From the NCBI RefSeq assembly GCF_005937885.2, contig NZ_CP042176.1, positions 5,761,501 to 5,825,500 on the forward strand: a DNA stretch of 64,000 nucleotides, given 5' to 3'. A program made the translations under genes and the position numbers. This document shows, piece after piece, positions 1-7,815 of this stretch. Each line of letters begins with the position of its first letter. Position 1 is the stretch's first letter. The notes under the pieces were generated by a model. That model was given only the letters and a program-made list of their open reading frames with translations, ran no database searches and was not told where the DNA came from. This stretch comes from Bradyrhizobium sp. KBS0727. Lineage in GTDB: Bacteria; Pseudomonadota; Alphaproteobacteria; Rhizobiales; Xanthobacteraceae.

Positions 1-708
1 TGGTTCTTCATCACCGACGATTATGCATTCGGTCATTCGCTCGAGCGCGACGCCTCGACCGTGATCACCGCCAACGGCGGCAAGGTGCTGGGCTCGGTGA
101 AGCCGCCGCTCGCCACGCCCGACCTGTCGTCCTTCGTGCTGCAGGCGCAGGCGTCCAAGGCCAAGATCATCGGCATCGCCGCCGGCCCGCCAAACAACAT
201 GAACGAGATCAAGACCGGTTCCGAATTCGGCGTGTTCAAGGGCGGGCAGCAGATGGCCGCGCTGCTGGCGCTGATCACCGACATTCATTCGCTGGGACTG
301 CCGGCTGCGCAAGGCCTGTTGCTGACCACGTCGTTCTACTGGGACATGGACGACAAGACCCGCGAATGGTCGAAGCGCTACTTCGCCAAGATGAACCGGA
401 TGCCGACGATGTGGCAGGCCGGCGTCTATTCTTCCGTGACGAGCTATCTCAACGCCGTCAAGGATGCGGGCACCGACGAGCCGCTCAAGGTGGCGGCCAA
501 GATGCGCGAAAAGCCGATCGAGGATTTCTTTTCCCGCAACGGCAAGCTGCGCGAGGACAACCTGATGGTCCATGACCTGATGCTGGTTCAGGTCAAGACG
601 CCGGAAGAGTCCAAATATCCGTGGGACTACTACAAGATCCTCGCCAAGATCTCCGGCGAGGAAGCATTCGGCCCGATCGATCCGGCCTGCGCGATGGCGA
701 AGAAATGA
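1..708 (+). CDS. ABC transporter substrate-binding protein, branched-chain amino acid type (5' end cut by window)
   Basis: Frame 1 is open from the first base to a TGA at 706-708, so the N-terminus and signal peptide lie outside the window. The visible 235 residues match the C-terminal half of a periplasmic LivK-type type I binding protein: an early FFITDDYAFGHS segment, AKIIGIAAGPP, and a late stretch ending AFGPIDPACAMAKK. Such proteins capture amino acids, amides or aromatic acids in the periplasm and deliver them to a LivHMGF-type permease. No permease genes are visible here. The exact ligand cannot be told from the fragment. Confidence 0.85.
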   Translation, partial: WFFITDDYAFGHSLERDASTVITANGGKVLGSVKPPLATPDLSSFVLQAQASKAKIIGIAAGPPNNMNEIKTGSEFGVFKGGQQMAALLALITDIHSLGLPAAQGLLLTTSFYWDMDDKTREWSKRYFAKMNRMPTMWQAGVYSSVTSYLNAVKDAGTDEPLKVAAKMREKPIEDFFSRNGKLREDNLMVHDLMLVQVKTPEESKYPWDYYKILAKISGEEAFGPIDPACAMAKK

Positions 709-867
709 CTGCGTAGCAGTCATTCCGGGGCGATGCGTAGCATCGAACCTCAGGGTGCAATTGCACCCCGGGGAATCTCGAGATTCCCCGATGCGCAATT
801 GCGCATCTGAGGTCTGGTCCTTCGGACCATCCCGGAATGACATCGTCCTGAGGCGAAAGCCTCAGAA
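706..867. repeat. cluster of intergenic palindromes (REP-like mosaic)
   Basis: At least six short perfect or near-perfect palindromes lie head to tail between two converging genes: ACTGCgtaGCAGT near 708, CGATGCgtaGCATCG at 731, GGTGCAATTGCACC near 754, GGGGAATCTCGAGATTCCCC at 770, GATGCGCAATTGCGCATC at 790 and GGTCCttcGGACC at 817. CATTCCGGG at 721 pairs with CCCGGAATG at 831, enclosing most of them. A final CTGAGGCgaaaGCCTCAG at 849-866 could end transcription from either side. The layout resembles extragenic palindromic elements of the Bradyrhizobium/Rhodopseudomonas group; that family assignment is from memory. Confidence 0.7.
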
Positions 868-872
868 CGAAG

Positions 873-1847
873 TCACTTCACCACCCCGATCTCTTTGAAA
901 TATTTCATCACGCCGGGATGGATCAGCCCGACATTCGGCGCGGCGGCGACGGTGTTCGCCGCGGTGGTCTCGCAGGCCTGCGACAGCTTCTTGCAGAAGG
1001 CAGCCTCGATCCCGTGCAGCGTCTTGGCCAGCCGGTAGGCGACATCGTCCGGCAGGCTTTCGCGGGCCAGAATGAAGCTCCACGAACCGAGGGAATCGAT
1101 CGCAGCGGTTTGGTTCGGGTAGCTGTTCGCAGGAATCGTCAACGGCTTGAGATAGGTGTGCTTGGCGCGGATGCGCGCGATCTCGCCGGCATCCGGCACG
1201 ATGAACCGCGCGCCGCCGGGCGCTTTCGCCATCGCATCGAAGCCAGGCCAGCCGATGCCGGCGCCCCATAGCGCCGCGGCGCGGCCGTCCTGCACCATCG
1301 CCGGGCCATCGCCGGCGCGGTCGAGATAGATCGACTTGAAATCCTCATCCTGCTTCAGCCCGATGCCGTCGAGCATGTAGCGCGACAGGATCGGCAGGCC
1401 CGAACCCTTGGCGCCGAACGCGACCGGCTGACCGACGAGATCACGAATGGTCTTGTAGGGGCTGTCGGCGCGCACCACGAACATGCCGGGGCTGGAATAC
1501 ATCGCGGTGAGAATTTTCAATTTGGTGGCCGGCCGCCCGATGCCCATGAAGGCTTCATAGGACGGCTCGCCCGCCACCAGACCCATATCGAGCTGGTTTG
1601 ATTCGAGCAGCGGAATGTTCTCGTTGGAGCCCTTGGTGTTGCGCGGCTCGATCGACATTGATGGATCGGCGGCATTCATGACTTCGGCAAAGGCGTTGCC
1701 ATAGAGCGGGAAACCGCCGCCGGGAGTCGCAGTGCCCAAGCTGATCGTGGTCTTGGTGGTCATCGAACCGGTCTTGCCTCCGTCTTGCGCCGCGGCGCCA
1801 CTGGCCAGCAGAAGAACGCCAGCGCAGACAATATGAGCGAGTTTCAT
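873..1847 (-). CDS. TAXI-family TRAP transporter solute-binding protein
   Basis: Periplasmic binding protein of about 324 residues. The N-terminus (MKLAHIVCAGVLLLASGAAAQ) is a clear signal peptide. The body shows the TAXI-family pattern: a TISLGTATPGGGFPLYG strand-loop, a VRADSPYKTIRDLVGQPVAFG segment and a helical C-terminal part. TAXI proteins feed TRAP transporters with fused DctQM membrane subunits; no such gene is next door, so it may act as an orphan or with a distant permease. I chose the ATG at 1847 over a TTG at 1859 because GAGG lies 6 bases upstream. The gene is divergent from the Bug-type gene at 1943, with about 95 bases of shared promoter space. Confidence 0.85.
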   Translation of the reverse strand: MKLAHIVCAGVLLLASGAAAQDGGKTGSMTTKTTISLGTATPGGGFPLYGNAFAEVMNAADPSMSIEPRNTKGSNENIPLLESNQLDMGLVAGEPSYEAFMGIGRPATKLKILTAMYSSPGMFVVRADSPYKTIRDLVGQPVAFGAKGSGLPILSRYMLDGIGLKQDEDFKSIYLDRAGDGPAMVQDGRAAALWGAGIGWPGFDAMAKAPGGARFIVPDAGEIARIRAKHTYLKPLTIPANSYPNQTAAIDSLGSWSFILARESLPDDVAYRLAKTLHGIEAAFCKKLSQACETTAANTVAAAPNVGLIHPGVMKYFKEIGVVK

Positions 1848-1942
1848 GGTCGGCCTCAAGCGTTACGTGCGCAATGATCGCCGCCGAGGTTGTAGGCAAG
1901 CGCGGTGTTTTATGAAAGCATGTCGGCAAGCGTAACAAGAAA

Positions 1943-2941
1943 ATGACGGGAAGCCTAATGATCGGATTTTTGCGCAAAGCATTGCTGGTTTGCATTTTAA
2001 GTCTTGTTGGCAGTTTTGCCGCCGGAACGGCGCCCTCCGCTGCCGCCGGCTATCCCGATCGCCCGGTGAAATGGCTGATCGGTTTCGCGGCCGGCGGCCC
2101 GGTCGATATCGTGGCGCGCATCATGAGCCAGTGGCTGTCGGACCATTTTGGCCAGCAATTCGTGGTCGAGAACCGCGCCGGCTCCGGCGGCAATATCGCA
2201 GCCGCCGCGGCGATCAACTCGCCGCCCGACGGCTACACGCTGCTGTTCGTCGCCCCCAACAACGCGATCTCGACCTCGCTGTACAAGAAGCTGCCGTACG
2301 ACTTCATCCGCGACACCACGCCGGTCGCCAGCATCATGCAGCTCACCAACATGCTTGTGGTGTCGAACGCCACGCCGGTGAAGACGGTTCAGGAGTTCAT
2401 CGATTACTGCAAGGCCAACCCCGGCAAGATCTCCTATGCGTCGTCGGGCAACGGCACCTCGGTGCACATGTCGGCGGAACTGTTCAAGGCGATGACCAAG
2501 TGCGACATGGTGCATGTGCCCTATCGGGGATCTGCGATCGCCTTTCCCGACATCATCTCCAACAAGGTGCAGTTGATCTTCGACAACCTGCCCTCGGCGC
2601 TGGAACAAGCCAAGGGCGGCTCGGTGCGCGCGCTCGGCGTCACCTCGCCGCAGCGCTGGCCGAGCGTGCCGGACGTACCTGCCATCGCCGAGACCGTGCC
2701 CGGATTCGAGTCGGTCGGCTTCTACGGCATCTCGGCGCCCAGGGACACGCCGCCCGAAATCGTCGACATCCTCAACAAGGCGATCGGCGAGGCGCTGAAG
2801 GACCCGAAACTGGTGGCCCGGCTCGCCGAGGTCGGCGGCATCCCGAAGCCGATGACCCCGGCTGAATTCGGCAAGCTGGTCACCGACGAGACCGAAAAGT
2901 GGCGCAAGGTGGTGGAATTCGCCGGGGTTTCGGTCGATTAA
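1943..2941 (+). CDS. Bug/TctC-family tripartite tricarboxylate transporter substrate-binding protein
   Basis: 332-residue periplasmic protein with a signal peptide ending near AAGTAPSAAAGYPDRPVKW. Family hallmarks are visible in order: YPDRPVKWLIGFAAGGPVDIVAR, VENRAGSGGNIAAAAA, PPDGYTLLF, the HVPYRGS loop and a domain-two VRALGVTSPQRWP segment. Bug proteins bind small carboxylates or other polar ligands, either for TctAB transporters or as free sensors; no tctAB is visible. ATG codons at 1943 and 1958 are both possible starts. A GC-rich dyad follows the stop codon. Confidence 0.9.
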   Translation: MTGSLMIGFLRKALLVCILSLVGSFAAGTAPSAAAGYPDRPVKWLIGFAAGGPVDIVARIMSQWLSDHFGQQFVVENRAGSGGNIAAAAAINSPPDGYTLLFVAPNNAISTSLYKKLPYDFIRDTTPVASIMQLTNMLVVSNATPVKTVQEFIDYCKANPGKISYASSGNGTSVHMSAELFKAMTKCDMVHVPYRGSAIAFPDIISNKVQLIFDNLPSALEQAKGGSVRALGVTSPQRWPSVPDVPAIAETVPGFESVGFYGISAPRDTPPEIVDILNKAIGEALKDPKLVARLAEVGGIPKPMTPAEFGKLVTDETEKWRKVVEFAGVSVD

Positions 2942-2951
2942 GCCCGGCATT

Positions 2952-2969
2952 GCCGGATCGCGATCCGGC
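2952..2969 (+). terminator. possible terminator hairpin after the Bug-family gene
   Basis: Perfect 18-bp palindrome GCCGGATCGCGATCCGGC, 11 bases past the stop codon. No T-run follows, so it may only mark the transcript end. Confidence 0.35.
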
Positions 2970-3020
2970 CTGTAAACGATCCCGGCACCGTTGCCGGCCG
3001 TCCCGCGGCCGTTCGCGGCG

Positions 3021-3096
3021 GGGCCTGTAGCTCAATGGTTAGAGCCGGCCGCTCATAACGGTCTGGTTGCAGGTTCGAGTCCTGCCGGGCCCACCA
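3021..3096 (+). tRNA. tRNA with CAU anticodon, probably tRNA-Ile2 (AUA reader)
   Basis: A full cloverleaf can be drawn over 76 bases. The acceptor stem pairs GGGCCTG with CGGGCCC, followed by A and an encoded CCA. The D arm includes TAGCTCAATGGTTAGAGC, the anticodon loop CTCATAA has CAT at 3054-3056, and the T arm contains GGTTCGAGTCC. The D-loop form AATGGTTAGAGC is closer to the isoleucine tRNA whose C34 becomes lysidine than to elongator or initiator methionine tRNA; automated tools often label it Met. Accessory genes begin directly downstream, so its 3' end is the likely island attachment site. Confidence 0.9.
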
Positions 3097-3320
3097 ATGA
3101 TTACAGAAGCTTATTACGTTTCTGAAGGGTGACGATTCGACACCGCCTCAGTTACCGCCACAGAAACGATTGCCGGTTTGTTCGCGTACTGGTCTCGCGC
3201 ACCCGTCTTCGACTCTTGTGCTCGTCGCTGCTCCGCTATGATATTGAGATAGCTTGCTGGCGTCTTACAGACATTGATCGCTGAAAGCGACGCACTTCCC
3301 CTTTCCCATCTAATCGGTTT
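3097..3320. other. gene-free junction between tRNA and island cargo
   Basis: No convincing reading frame is seen. Base composition drops compared with the region left of the tRNA. This is where an attL-type junction is expected if the island entered at the tRNA 3' end. I found no second copy of the tRNA 3' end elsewhere in the window. Confidence 0.4.
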
Positions 3321-4313
3321 TCACGATCTCCAATTGGGGCACGTCACGCTTCCCGCGCCACGGGAATGATAGTGGCATTTCCCGGAATTTTGGCAGCCGC
3401 GCGATTGATCAAACAGGAAGCGCGGATTGGCGATCAGGTCTCGGCACAAGCCCAAGTAGATGTTGTCTGGAAGGTGTTCTACGATCGCCGATGCTCGTCC
3501 GGAAAGAATGAATTGCATCGTAGGATGCCGCAACGCCAGCCGTGCCGTCTCCCTATGGCGATCCTCGAGTACCGCAGCAACGCTGGGATAGATCAGTCGT
3601 TTGTCGACGCTGTAGAATCCCGAGGAGACGTCGACGACATCGACCGGCAATCTGCTCACTCGGTCCTGGAATGTACAGGTGCCATGACGATCAAAACGCT
3701 CGTCGCCCGTCTTCAATGAGATCCTCACTGACGTTTCCAGGCCGGCCGCTCGGCTCTCTCGAGCCCAAGCCTCAACATGGCCAAGACACTCGTCGGCGCC
3801 GTCGTATAACCGAGAATCGACGAGCAGACCAAAGAGGTAGCCGTGAGCGGCGTGGAGCTGGACGTGTCCGAACCCGGCCTCAGCGGCTAGCTCGGTCCCA
3901 GTGCGCAGATTGGAAAAAAGTTGCCTGAGCGCGTTCGGCGTCACAGTCGCTGCGAGCGCACGACTCAAAGCGATGGCCTCCGCCCAACCCTTCGGACGAA
4001 AGCTGGTCGGACCGGAATACCCTTCCCACACCGTAGCAAACTGGATTCCCGGCGTTGTGCCGCGCGTCGAGATTGCGGACGCCAATTTACTCCATCGCCG
4101 GCTTCGCGAGATTTTCGGGGTCACCGAGTTGACCCCGTGTCCACCGGGTATGACAACATTTCCGACGATAGCGCACGAAAGTCTAGGCGAGCTGCGCTCG
4201 TCATAGAACGCGAGCAAGCGCTTGTCCGGCTCGCCAGCGTCCACATAGCCGGTATTTAGGCCGACGAAAAACGTCCGCCTAACCTTCCTTAAGATATCCG
4301 TACCGCTCATCAT
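3321..4313 (-). CDS. Old Yellow Enzyme-like FMN oxidoreductase (single TIM-barrel)
   Basis: 330 residues with the NADH:flavin oxidoreductase (OYE) pattern. GIQFATVWEGYSG sits on an early strand, GFGHVQLHAAHGYL carries the paired histidines that bind the substrate carbonyl in this family, VRISLKTGDERFDRHG follows, and CRDLIANPRFL covers the late FMN-phosphate region. A cysteine-containing tail (CQNSGKCHYHSRG) follows, without the extra C-terminal domains of dienoyl-CoA reductases. Family members reduce activated C=C bonds using NAD(P)H and FMN. Its start (ATG 4313 or 4310) lies inside the 3' end of the Dcd-like/MazG gene, a 35-base overlap that implies one transcript. Its role beside a nucleotide-pool enzyme is unknown. 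Confidence 0.8.
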   Translation of the reverse strand: MMSGTDILRKVRRTFFVGLNTGYVDAGEPDKRLLAFYDERSSPRLSCAIVGNVVIPGGHGVNSVTPKISRSRRWSKLASAISTRGTTPGIQFATVWEGYSGPTSFRPKGWAEAIALSRALAATVTPNALRQLFSNLRTGTELAAEAGFGHVQLHAAHGYLFGLLVDSRLYDGADECLGHVEAWARESRAAGLETSVRISLKTGDERFDRHGTCTFQDRVSRLPVDVVDVSSGFYSVDKRLIYPSVAAVLEDRHRETARLALRHPTMQFILSGRASAIVEHLPDNIYLGLCRDLIANPRFLFDQSRGCQNSGKCHYHSRGAGSVTCPNWRS

Positions 4314-5217
4314 TCAAGCGCATCTTCTCAAGCACCGCTTCGCCGATATCCACGCGGATCAGGTGCGCGAGCCGCAGCAGATAGATCTGGGCGTCGGCGA
4401 GTTCCATCCGAAGATCCGGCGTAGCGGCGCTAAGTTTCGGTCCTGCATAGCCTTGCCGGCTGATGGCCAATTCGACCTTTTTGACGAGATTGGCGAATTC
4501 TCCGATCTCGCCCATCAAACCAACCAGATCTTTAGAGAGTTGGCGACAGAGATCTTCGTCGCTTGATAGCTCGACCGGAAAGCCGTGCTTGCGATCTGCA
4601 TCGATCTGACGGCGGGTGAGGCCGGCGAGCGACAGCTCGCCTGATGTTTCCGATGGCGGCGCGACCTGCGCCGGAGAGCTAAGCCTGGGATCGCCAGCCA
4701 ACTGTTCGCGGGTCTTCTGCAATTCGTGCCGGAATGGCCAAATCTTGGACTCGAAACCGTGTTGGCCATGGTACGTCCGCTTCGCTGGCGTCTCCAGAAT
4801 CGTAAAGTCAACCTTAGCGATGTGCTCCAGCAGCGGAAGTTCTATGTATTTGTCGCTTATGTTCTGGGTCACGATGCCTAAGCGCCCGTGGAATCCAGGA
4901 TCAGCGTAGGTAGCGACAGGACTTAATCCGACGCTAAAGAGAGAGCCCTTGCTGACGACGCGCGCGAAGGTTTTTGCATCGAGCTGAAGCTTCTCATGCG
5001 TTATGAGAATTACCCGGTGTCCCGGCTTGATGAGAACAGTGCCGCCGGGATCCACGGCAAAGCGCTTCTCGCCATCCGTCAGGTCGTAGTAAACGTCTCC
5101 CATCCGGAGCTCGTAACAGGCGCCCACGCAGCCTTCCGGATCCGCGTTGAGAACGAGCTCGCCACGAGCGATAGCCGTCTCAATCTCATGATCCGCCAAA
5201 ACCTTCATCCCATCCAT
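4279..5217 (-). CDS. dCTP deaminase/dUTPase-like domain fused to MazG-like NTP pyrophosphohydrolase
   Basis: About 312 residues in two parts. The first half has the trimeric dCTP-deaminase/dUTPase fold signature: CYELRMGDVYYDLTDG, GHRVILITHEKLQL, VVSKGSLFSVGL and YADPGFHGRLGIVTQN. At the place where Dcd enzymes carry a catalytic glutamate the segment reads GIVTQN, so deaminase activity is doubtful. The last 110 residues form a MazG-like helix bundle with metal-binding acids in place (LMGEIGEFANL and MELADAQIYLLRLAHLI, ending KMRLNDERYGYLKEG). I chose the ATG at 5217, with GAGGAG 9 bases upstream; longer frames run into the protease promoter. Nucleotide hydrolases and deaminases of these families serve in phage defence by draining dNTP pools. 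Confidence 0.8.
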   Translation of the reverse strand: MDGMKVLADHEIETAIARGELVLNADPEGCVGACYELRMGDVYYDLTDGEKRFAVDPGGTVLIKPGHRVILITHEKLQLDAKTFARVVSKGSLFSVGLSPVATYADPGFHGRLGIVTQNISDKYIELPLLEHIAKVDFTILETPAKRTYHGQHGFESKIWPFRHELQKTREQLAGDPRLSSPAQVAPPSETSGELSLAGLTRRQIDADRKHGFPVELSSDEDLCRQLSKDLVGLMGEIGEFANLVKKVELAISRQGYAGPKLSAATPDLRMELADAQIYLLRLAHLIRVDIGEAVLEKMRLNDERYGYLKEG

Positions 5218-5261
5218 CCCAAGGTACTCCTCGGCTTTTCTGCGCGTCGCGGTAGTGTTAC

Positions 5262-6104
5262 ATGGTTCGGGTGCCCGCGTCGCCCGCATCCTGCTGCAGC
5301 GTTTATTTGGAGAGCCTCGTCCAAACACCGACGGGGCCCTTGCAATTCGGCTTTGCGACGGGATTCCTATATGCGGGCCCAAATGCGACGCGCTGGCTCG
5401 TGACTAACTGGCACGTTGTGACAGGCAGGTGGCCGGACGATCCCGGGCATCTTTCCGGTAAACAGCCTCAGAGTCCGGGCTGGCTTCGGTTCAAAGTGGA
5501 GAATCCAAGCAGCTCTGGCTGGCAAGAAATGGAGCTCGCGCTTTACGATGCCAACGGACCAACGTGGATAGAGGGAGGCCGTGAGCAAGGGGTAGACCTC
5601 GCGCTGATTCGCCTAAAAGATCCGCCGCGGTTTCCTTTGCCGCTGTCCCAGACCTTCGCACCGAGCTCATCCGTGAAGCTGCAGCCGGGCTTGGATGTCG
5701 TCATAGTCGGGCACCCATTCGAGCTAGGCAAGCATGCACCGTCAGCGATCTGGAAGGCCGCTATGGTTGCGAGTGATCGGGACACTGCCAAGGAGGGAAA
5801 CCCTTGGATCTTGCTCGATGTGCCCGGAGTGCCCGGAATGTCCGGATCACCCGTCTATCGCCGCGTGAATCGACCATCGAAGGCGGACACCAAGCGGGGG
5901 CCCGCGAATGCCGTTCTTCATTCGCCCGATCGTGAAAAAGACGTCGGCCTTGAATTGCTTGGAGTCTATGCGGGAGCGGTGGGAGAAAAGCAGCTGCAGG
6001 AACTGCGTCTAGGCCGGGTATTTCCGATTGAGTTGGTCGAGGACCTGTTGCGCCGGCGCGAGCGCGGCCGAAACCCTTATCCGCCCGAGTTCGCAGCGAA
6101 ATAA
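5262..6104 (+). CDS. trypsin-like serine protease
   Basis: 280 residues with the chymotrypsin-fold triad in order: His in WLVTNWHVVTG (about residue 47), Asp in GVDLALIRLKDPP (about 109) and Ser in GVPGMSGSPVYRR (about 191). No transmembrane segment, signal peptide or PDZ domain is evident, so it is probably a cytoplasmic single-domain protease rather than a DegP type. It is divergent from the Dcd/MazG gene (44 bases between starts) and converges on vsr with 33 bases between stops. Cytoplasmic trypsin-like proteases occur as effectors or regulators in bacterial immunity; its target here is unknown. Confidence 0.85.
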   Translation: MVRVPASPASCCSVYLESLVQTPTGPLQFGFATGFLYAGPNATRWLVTNWHVVTGRWPDDPGHLSGKQPQSPGWLRFKVENPSSSGWQEMELALYDANGPTWIEGGREQGVDLALIRLKDPPRFPLPLSQTFAPSSSVKLQPGLDVVIVGHPFELGKHAPSAIWKAAMVASDRDTAKEGNPWILLDVPGVPGMSGSPVYRRVNRPSKADTKRGPANAVLHSPDREKDVGLELLGVYAGAVGEKQLQELRLGRVFPIELVEDLLRRRERGRNPYPPEFAAK

Positions 6105-6137
6105 ACGATCTGCTGCCCGTTGTCCGCATCCCGCGCC

Positions 6138-6572
6138 TTAGCGCTTCGTGGCGCTCCGGCGCGGGGACCTCTCCAACACACGATCCAACCGACGCAAAAC
6201 GAGCTCAGGCCGACGGAGCTCGTGCTGCCATATCCGAACGGGGATCCAGCCCCGCTTCTTCAACTCCCGCACGACAAGGCGATCTCGCCGCTTGTTGCGA
6301 TCAAGTTTTGCGGTCCAAAAATCCACGTTGGTCGAGGGGATTGCGCCGTGGGTCGGACAGCCGTGCCAAAAACACCCGTCGACGAATATCGCGACCCGCG
6401 TTTTGAAGAAGACAAAGTCGGGTCTGCCGAAGACCGCGGCGTTTCGCCTCCAGCCGACAAACCCATGCTCGCTAAGCAGATCCAGCAGACGAAGTTCGGT
6501 GAGACGATTGCCGCGTCCTTTAACGCGCGACATGATCTCCGAACGCTGCTTCCTGGAAAATACATCCGCCAT
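6138..6572 (-). CDS. vsr: Very-short-patch repair endonuclease Vsr
   Basis: 144 residues with the complete Vsr signature: MSRVKGRGNRLTELRLLDLL at the N-terminus, FVFFKTRVAIFVDGCFWHGCP with the catalytic Asp and zinc-site Cys/His, and KRGWIPVRIWQHEL. Vsr nicks next to T:G mismatches that arise when 5-methylcytosine deaminates and so protects genomes carrying a cytosine methylase. It lies 56 bases downstream of a cytosine methyltransferase gene on the same strand, the classical dcm-vsr pairing. No matching restriction endonuclease is found beside the pair. Confidence 0.95.
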   Translation of the reverse strand: MADVFSRKQRSEIMSRVKGRGNRLTELRLLDLLSEHGFVGWRRNAAVFGRPDFVFFKTRVAIFVDGCFWHGCPTHGAIPSTNVDFWTAKLDRNKRRDRLVVRELKKRGWIPVRIWQHELRRPELVLRRLDRVLERSPRRSATKR

Positions 6573-6628
6573 CTACCCACTCCCGCCGGGAATGTACTCG
6601 AGTCGCCAGCTCGAAACTCGTCTTCGAT

Positions 6629-7654
6629 CTAGTCGAGAGCCCTTAGCGAGCTTGCAATCTGATTGGCATGACGATGGATGAAGTTAGGAGGGAGAGCATT
6701 GCCAATCATCAGCGCAACGGCTTCCTTGCTTGCGTGCACGGGGAATCGATACCGCCGCGGGAAGCTTTGCAAGATCGCCGCCTCGCGGAGGGTAATGGCG
6801 CGATCCTCGACGGGGTGTAGGAACCGTCCCTTTGACGGGTTGAAACAGCCTCCCGTTATAGTCGGCCCGGGCAGATCCCAAGCGATGCGTCCGTAGATAT
6901 CTCTGAACCCATCGATACGCTTATGACATTCCAATTGCTTGGATCTAGGCAGATCTGTTCGGCTTCCGCCATTCTTCGGAATCAACTTGATGAGCTTGAG
7001 TACCTTCGCACTTCGGTTCTCAGGCAAATTCTGAAGCGCATCTCGGCTTTTTCCGGGTCGCCGAAGATTCGCAAAGGCGTTCCGTACGGTGCGCAGGGTT
7101 TGAGATTCCTTGGCCAAGGAAATGTGCACACCGCGGCCGGCTACTAGGATCAGCCGCTTGCGCCGCTGAGGAACGCCATAATGTTTGGCATCCTTCACAT
7201 CCCATTCGACCTGATAACCGAGCGCGCGCAGGTCTCGGCAGAACTTTCCGAAGGACCAATGTTCCGCAAGCCCTGGAACGTTCTCCATCATGATCGCCCT
7301 CGGCAGAAATGCGCGAGTAAAGCGCATCATGTCTCGGATTAGACCGTTTCGGCCGTCTCGCTTCTGCGCAGCGCCGTTCCGCGTCCTCAGTGCCGAAAAG
7401 CCTTGGCAAGGTGGACAACCCGCGAGCAAATCCAATTCGCCCGGCTTGAGTTTCAGGCTCTCGCGCAGAGGCTTTGCCCTGACGCGACGAATATCGTCTT
7501 GAATGACGCGGACGCCGCGATGATTTGCCTTATAAGTGTCGACGGCCAATGAATCGATTTCGATAGCGGCAAGGACCCTAAAGCCTGCCAACTTCAGACC
7601 GAGAGTCAAACCACCGCAACCTGAGAACAGGTCAATTGCCTTAAGCTTCTTCAT
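6629..7654 (-). CDS. DNA (cytosine-5-)-methyltransferase, Vsr-linked
   Basis: About 341 residues with all key m5C motifs in order: KAIDLFSGCGGLTLGL (SAM site), LDLLAGCPPCQGFSALR (catalytic Cys in PCQ), MMENVPGL (ENV motif), YGVPQRRKRLILVA (motif VIII), a short target-recognition region, then LREAAILQSFPRRYRFP and MIGNALPP. The target site cannot be read from sequence. The ATG at 7654 gives a typical start (MKKLKAIDLF); a TTG at 7717 would add 21 residues. No strong Shine-Dalgarno precedes either. It is divergent from the phosphorylase-like gene, and vsr follows on the same strand. Confidence 0.93.
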   Translation of the reverse strand: MKKLKAIDLFSGCGGLTLGLKLAGFRVLAAIEIDSLAVDTYKANHRGVRVIQDDIRRVRAKPLRESLKLKPGELDLLAGCPPCQGFSALRTRNGAAQKRDGRNGLIRDMMRFTRAFLPRAIMMENVPGLAEHWSFGKFCRDLRALGYQVEWDVKDAKHYGVPQRRKRLILVAGRGVHISLAKESQTLRTVRNAFANLRRPGKSRDALQNLPENRSAKVLKLIKLIPKNGGSRTDLPRSKQLECHKRIDGFRDIYGRIAWDLPGPTITGGCFNPSKGRFLHPVEDRAITLREAAILQSFPRRYRFPVHASKEAVALMIGNALPPNFIHRHANQIASSLRALD

Positions 7655-7815
7655 TTTTGCAGGAAATGAAATCGACCCGTGGGGGTCGCCTTGCCAACTA
7701 GACGTCGATATTGACAATTCTCGACCCGCGGCTCAAGAGGGAAGCTGGCAGGCGTCGCAACCCTATGATTTGACAAGTATTTTTGTTCGGCGACCGCGGC
7801 TCCGCGAGATTGTTT

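Noticed and set aside
862..1269. Open frame inside the TAXI gene in another frame
   Set aside because: High GC opens long shadow frames; the sequence is Arg/Ala-rich without a domain and lies within a clear gene.
1997..2950. 317-codon minus-strand frame opposite the Bug-family gene
   Set aside because: Antisense shadow: Arg/His/Asp-rich composition, no domain, and the plus strand has a textbook family match.
3021..3096. Initiator tRNA-Met
   Set aside because: The first acceptor pair is a normal G-C and the anticodon stem lacks the three consecutive G-C pairs expected of initiators.
4279..5217. Calling the gene a functional dCTP deaminase (dcd)
   Set aside because: The catalytic Glu position reads GIVTQN, so only the fold and the MazG half can be supported.
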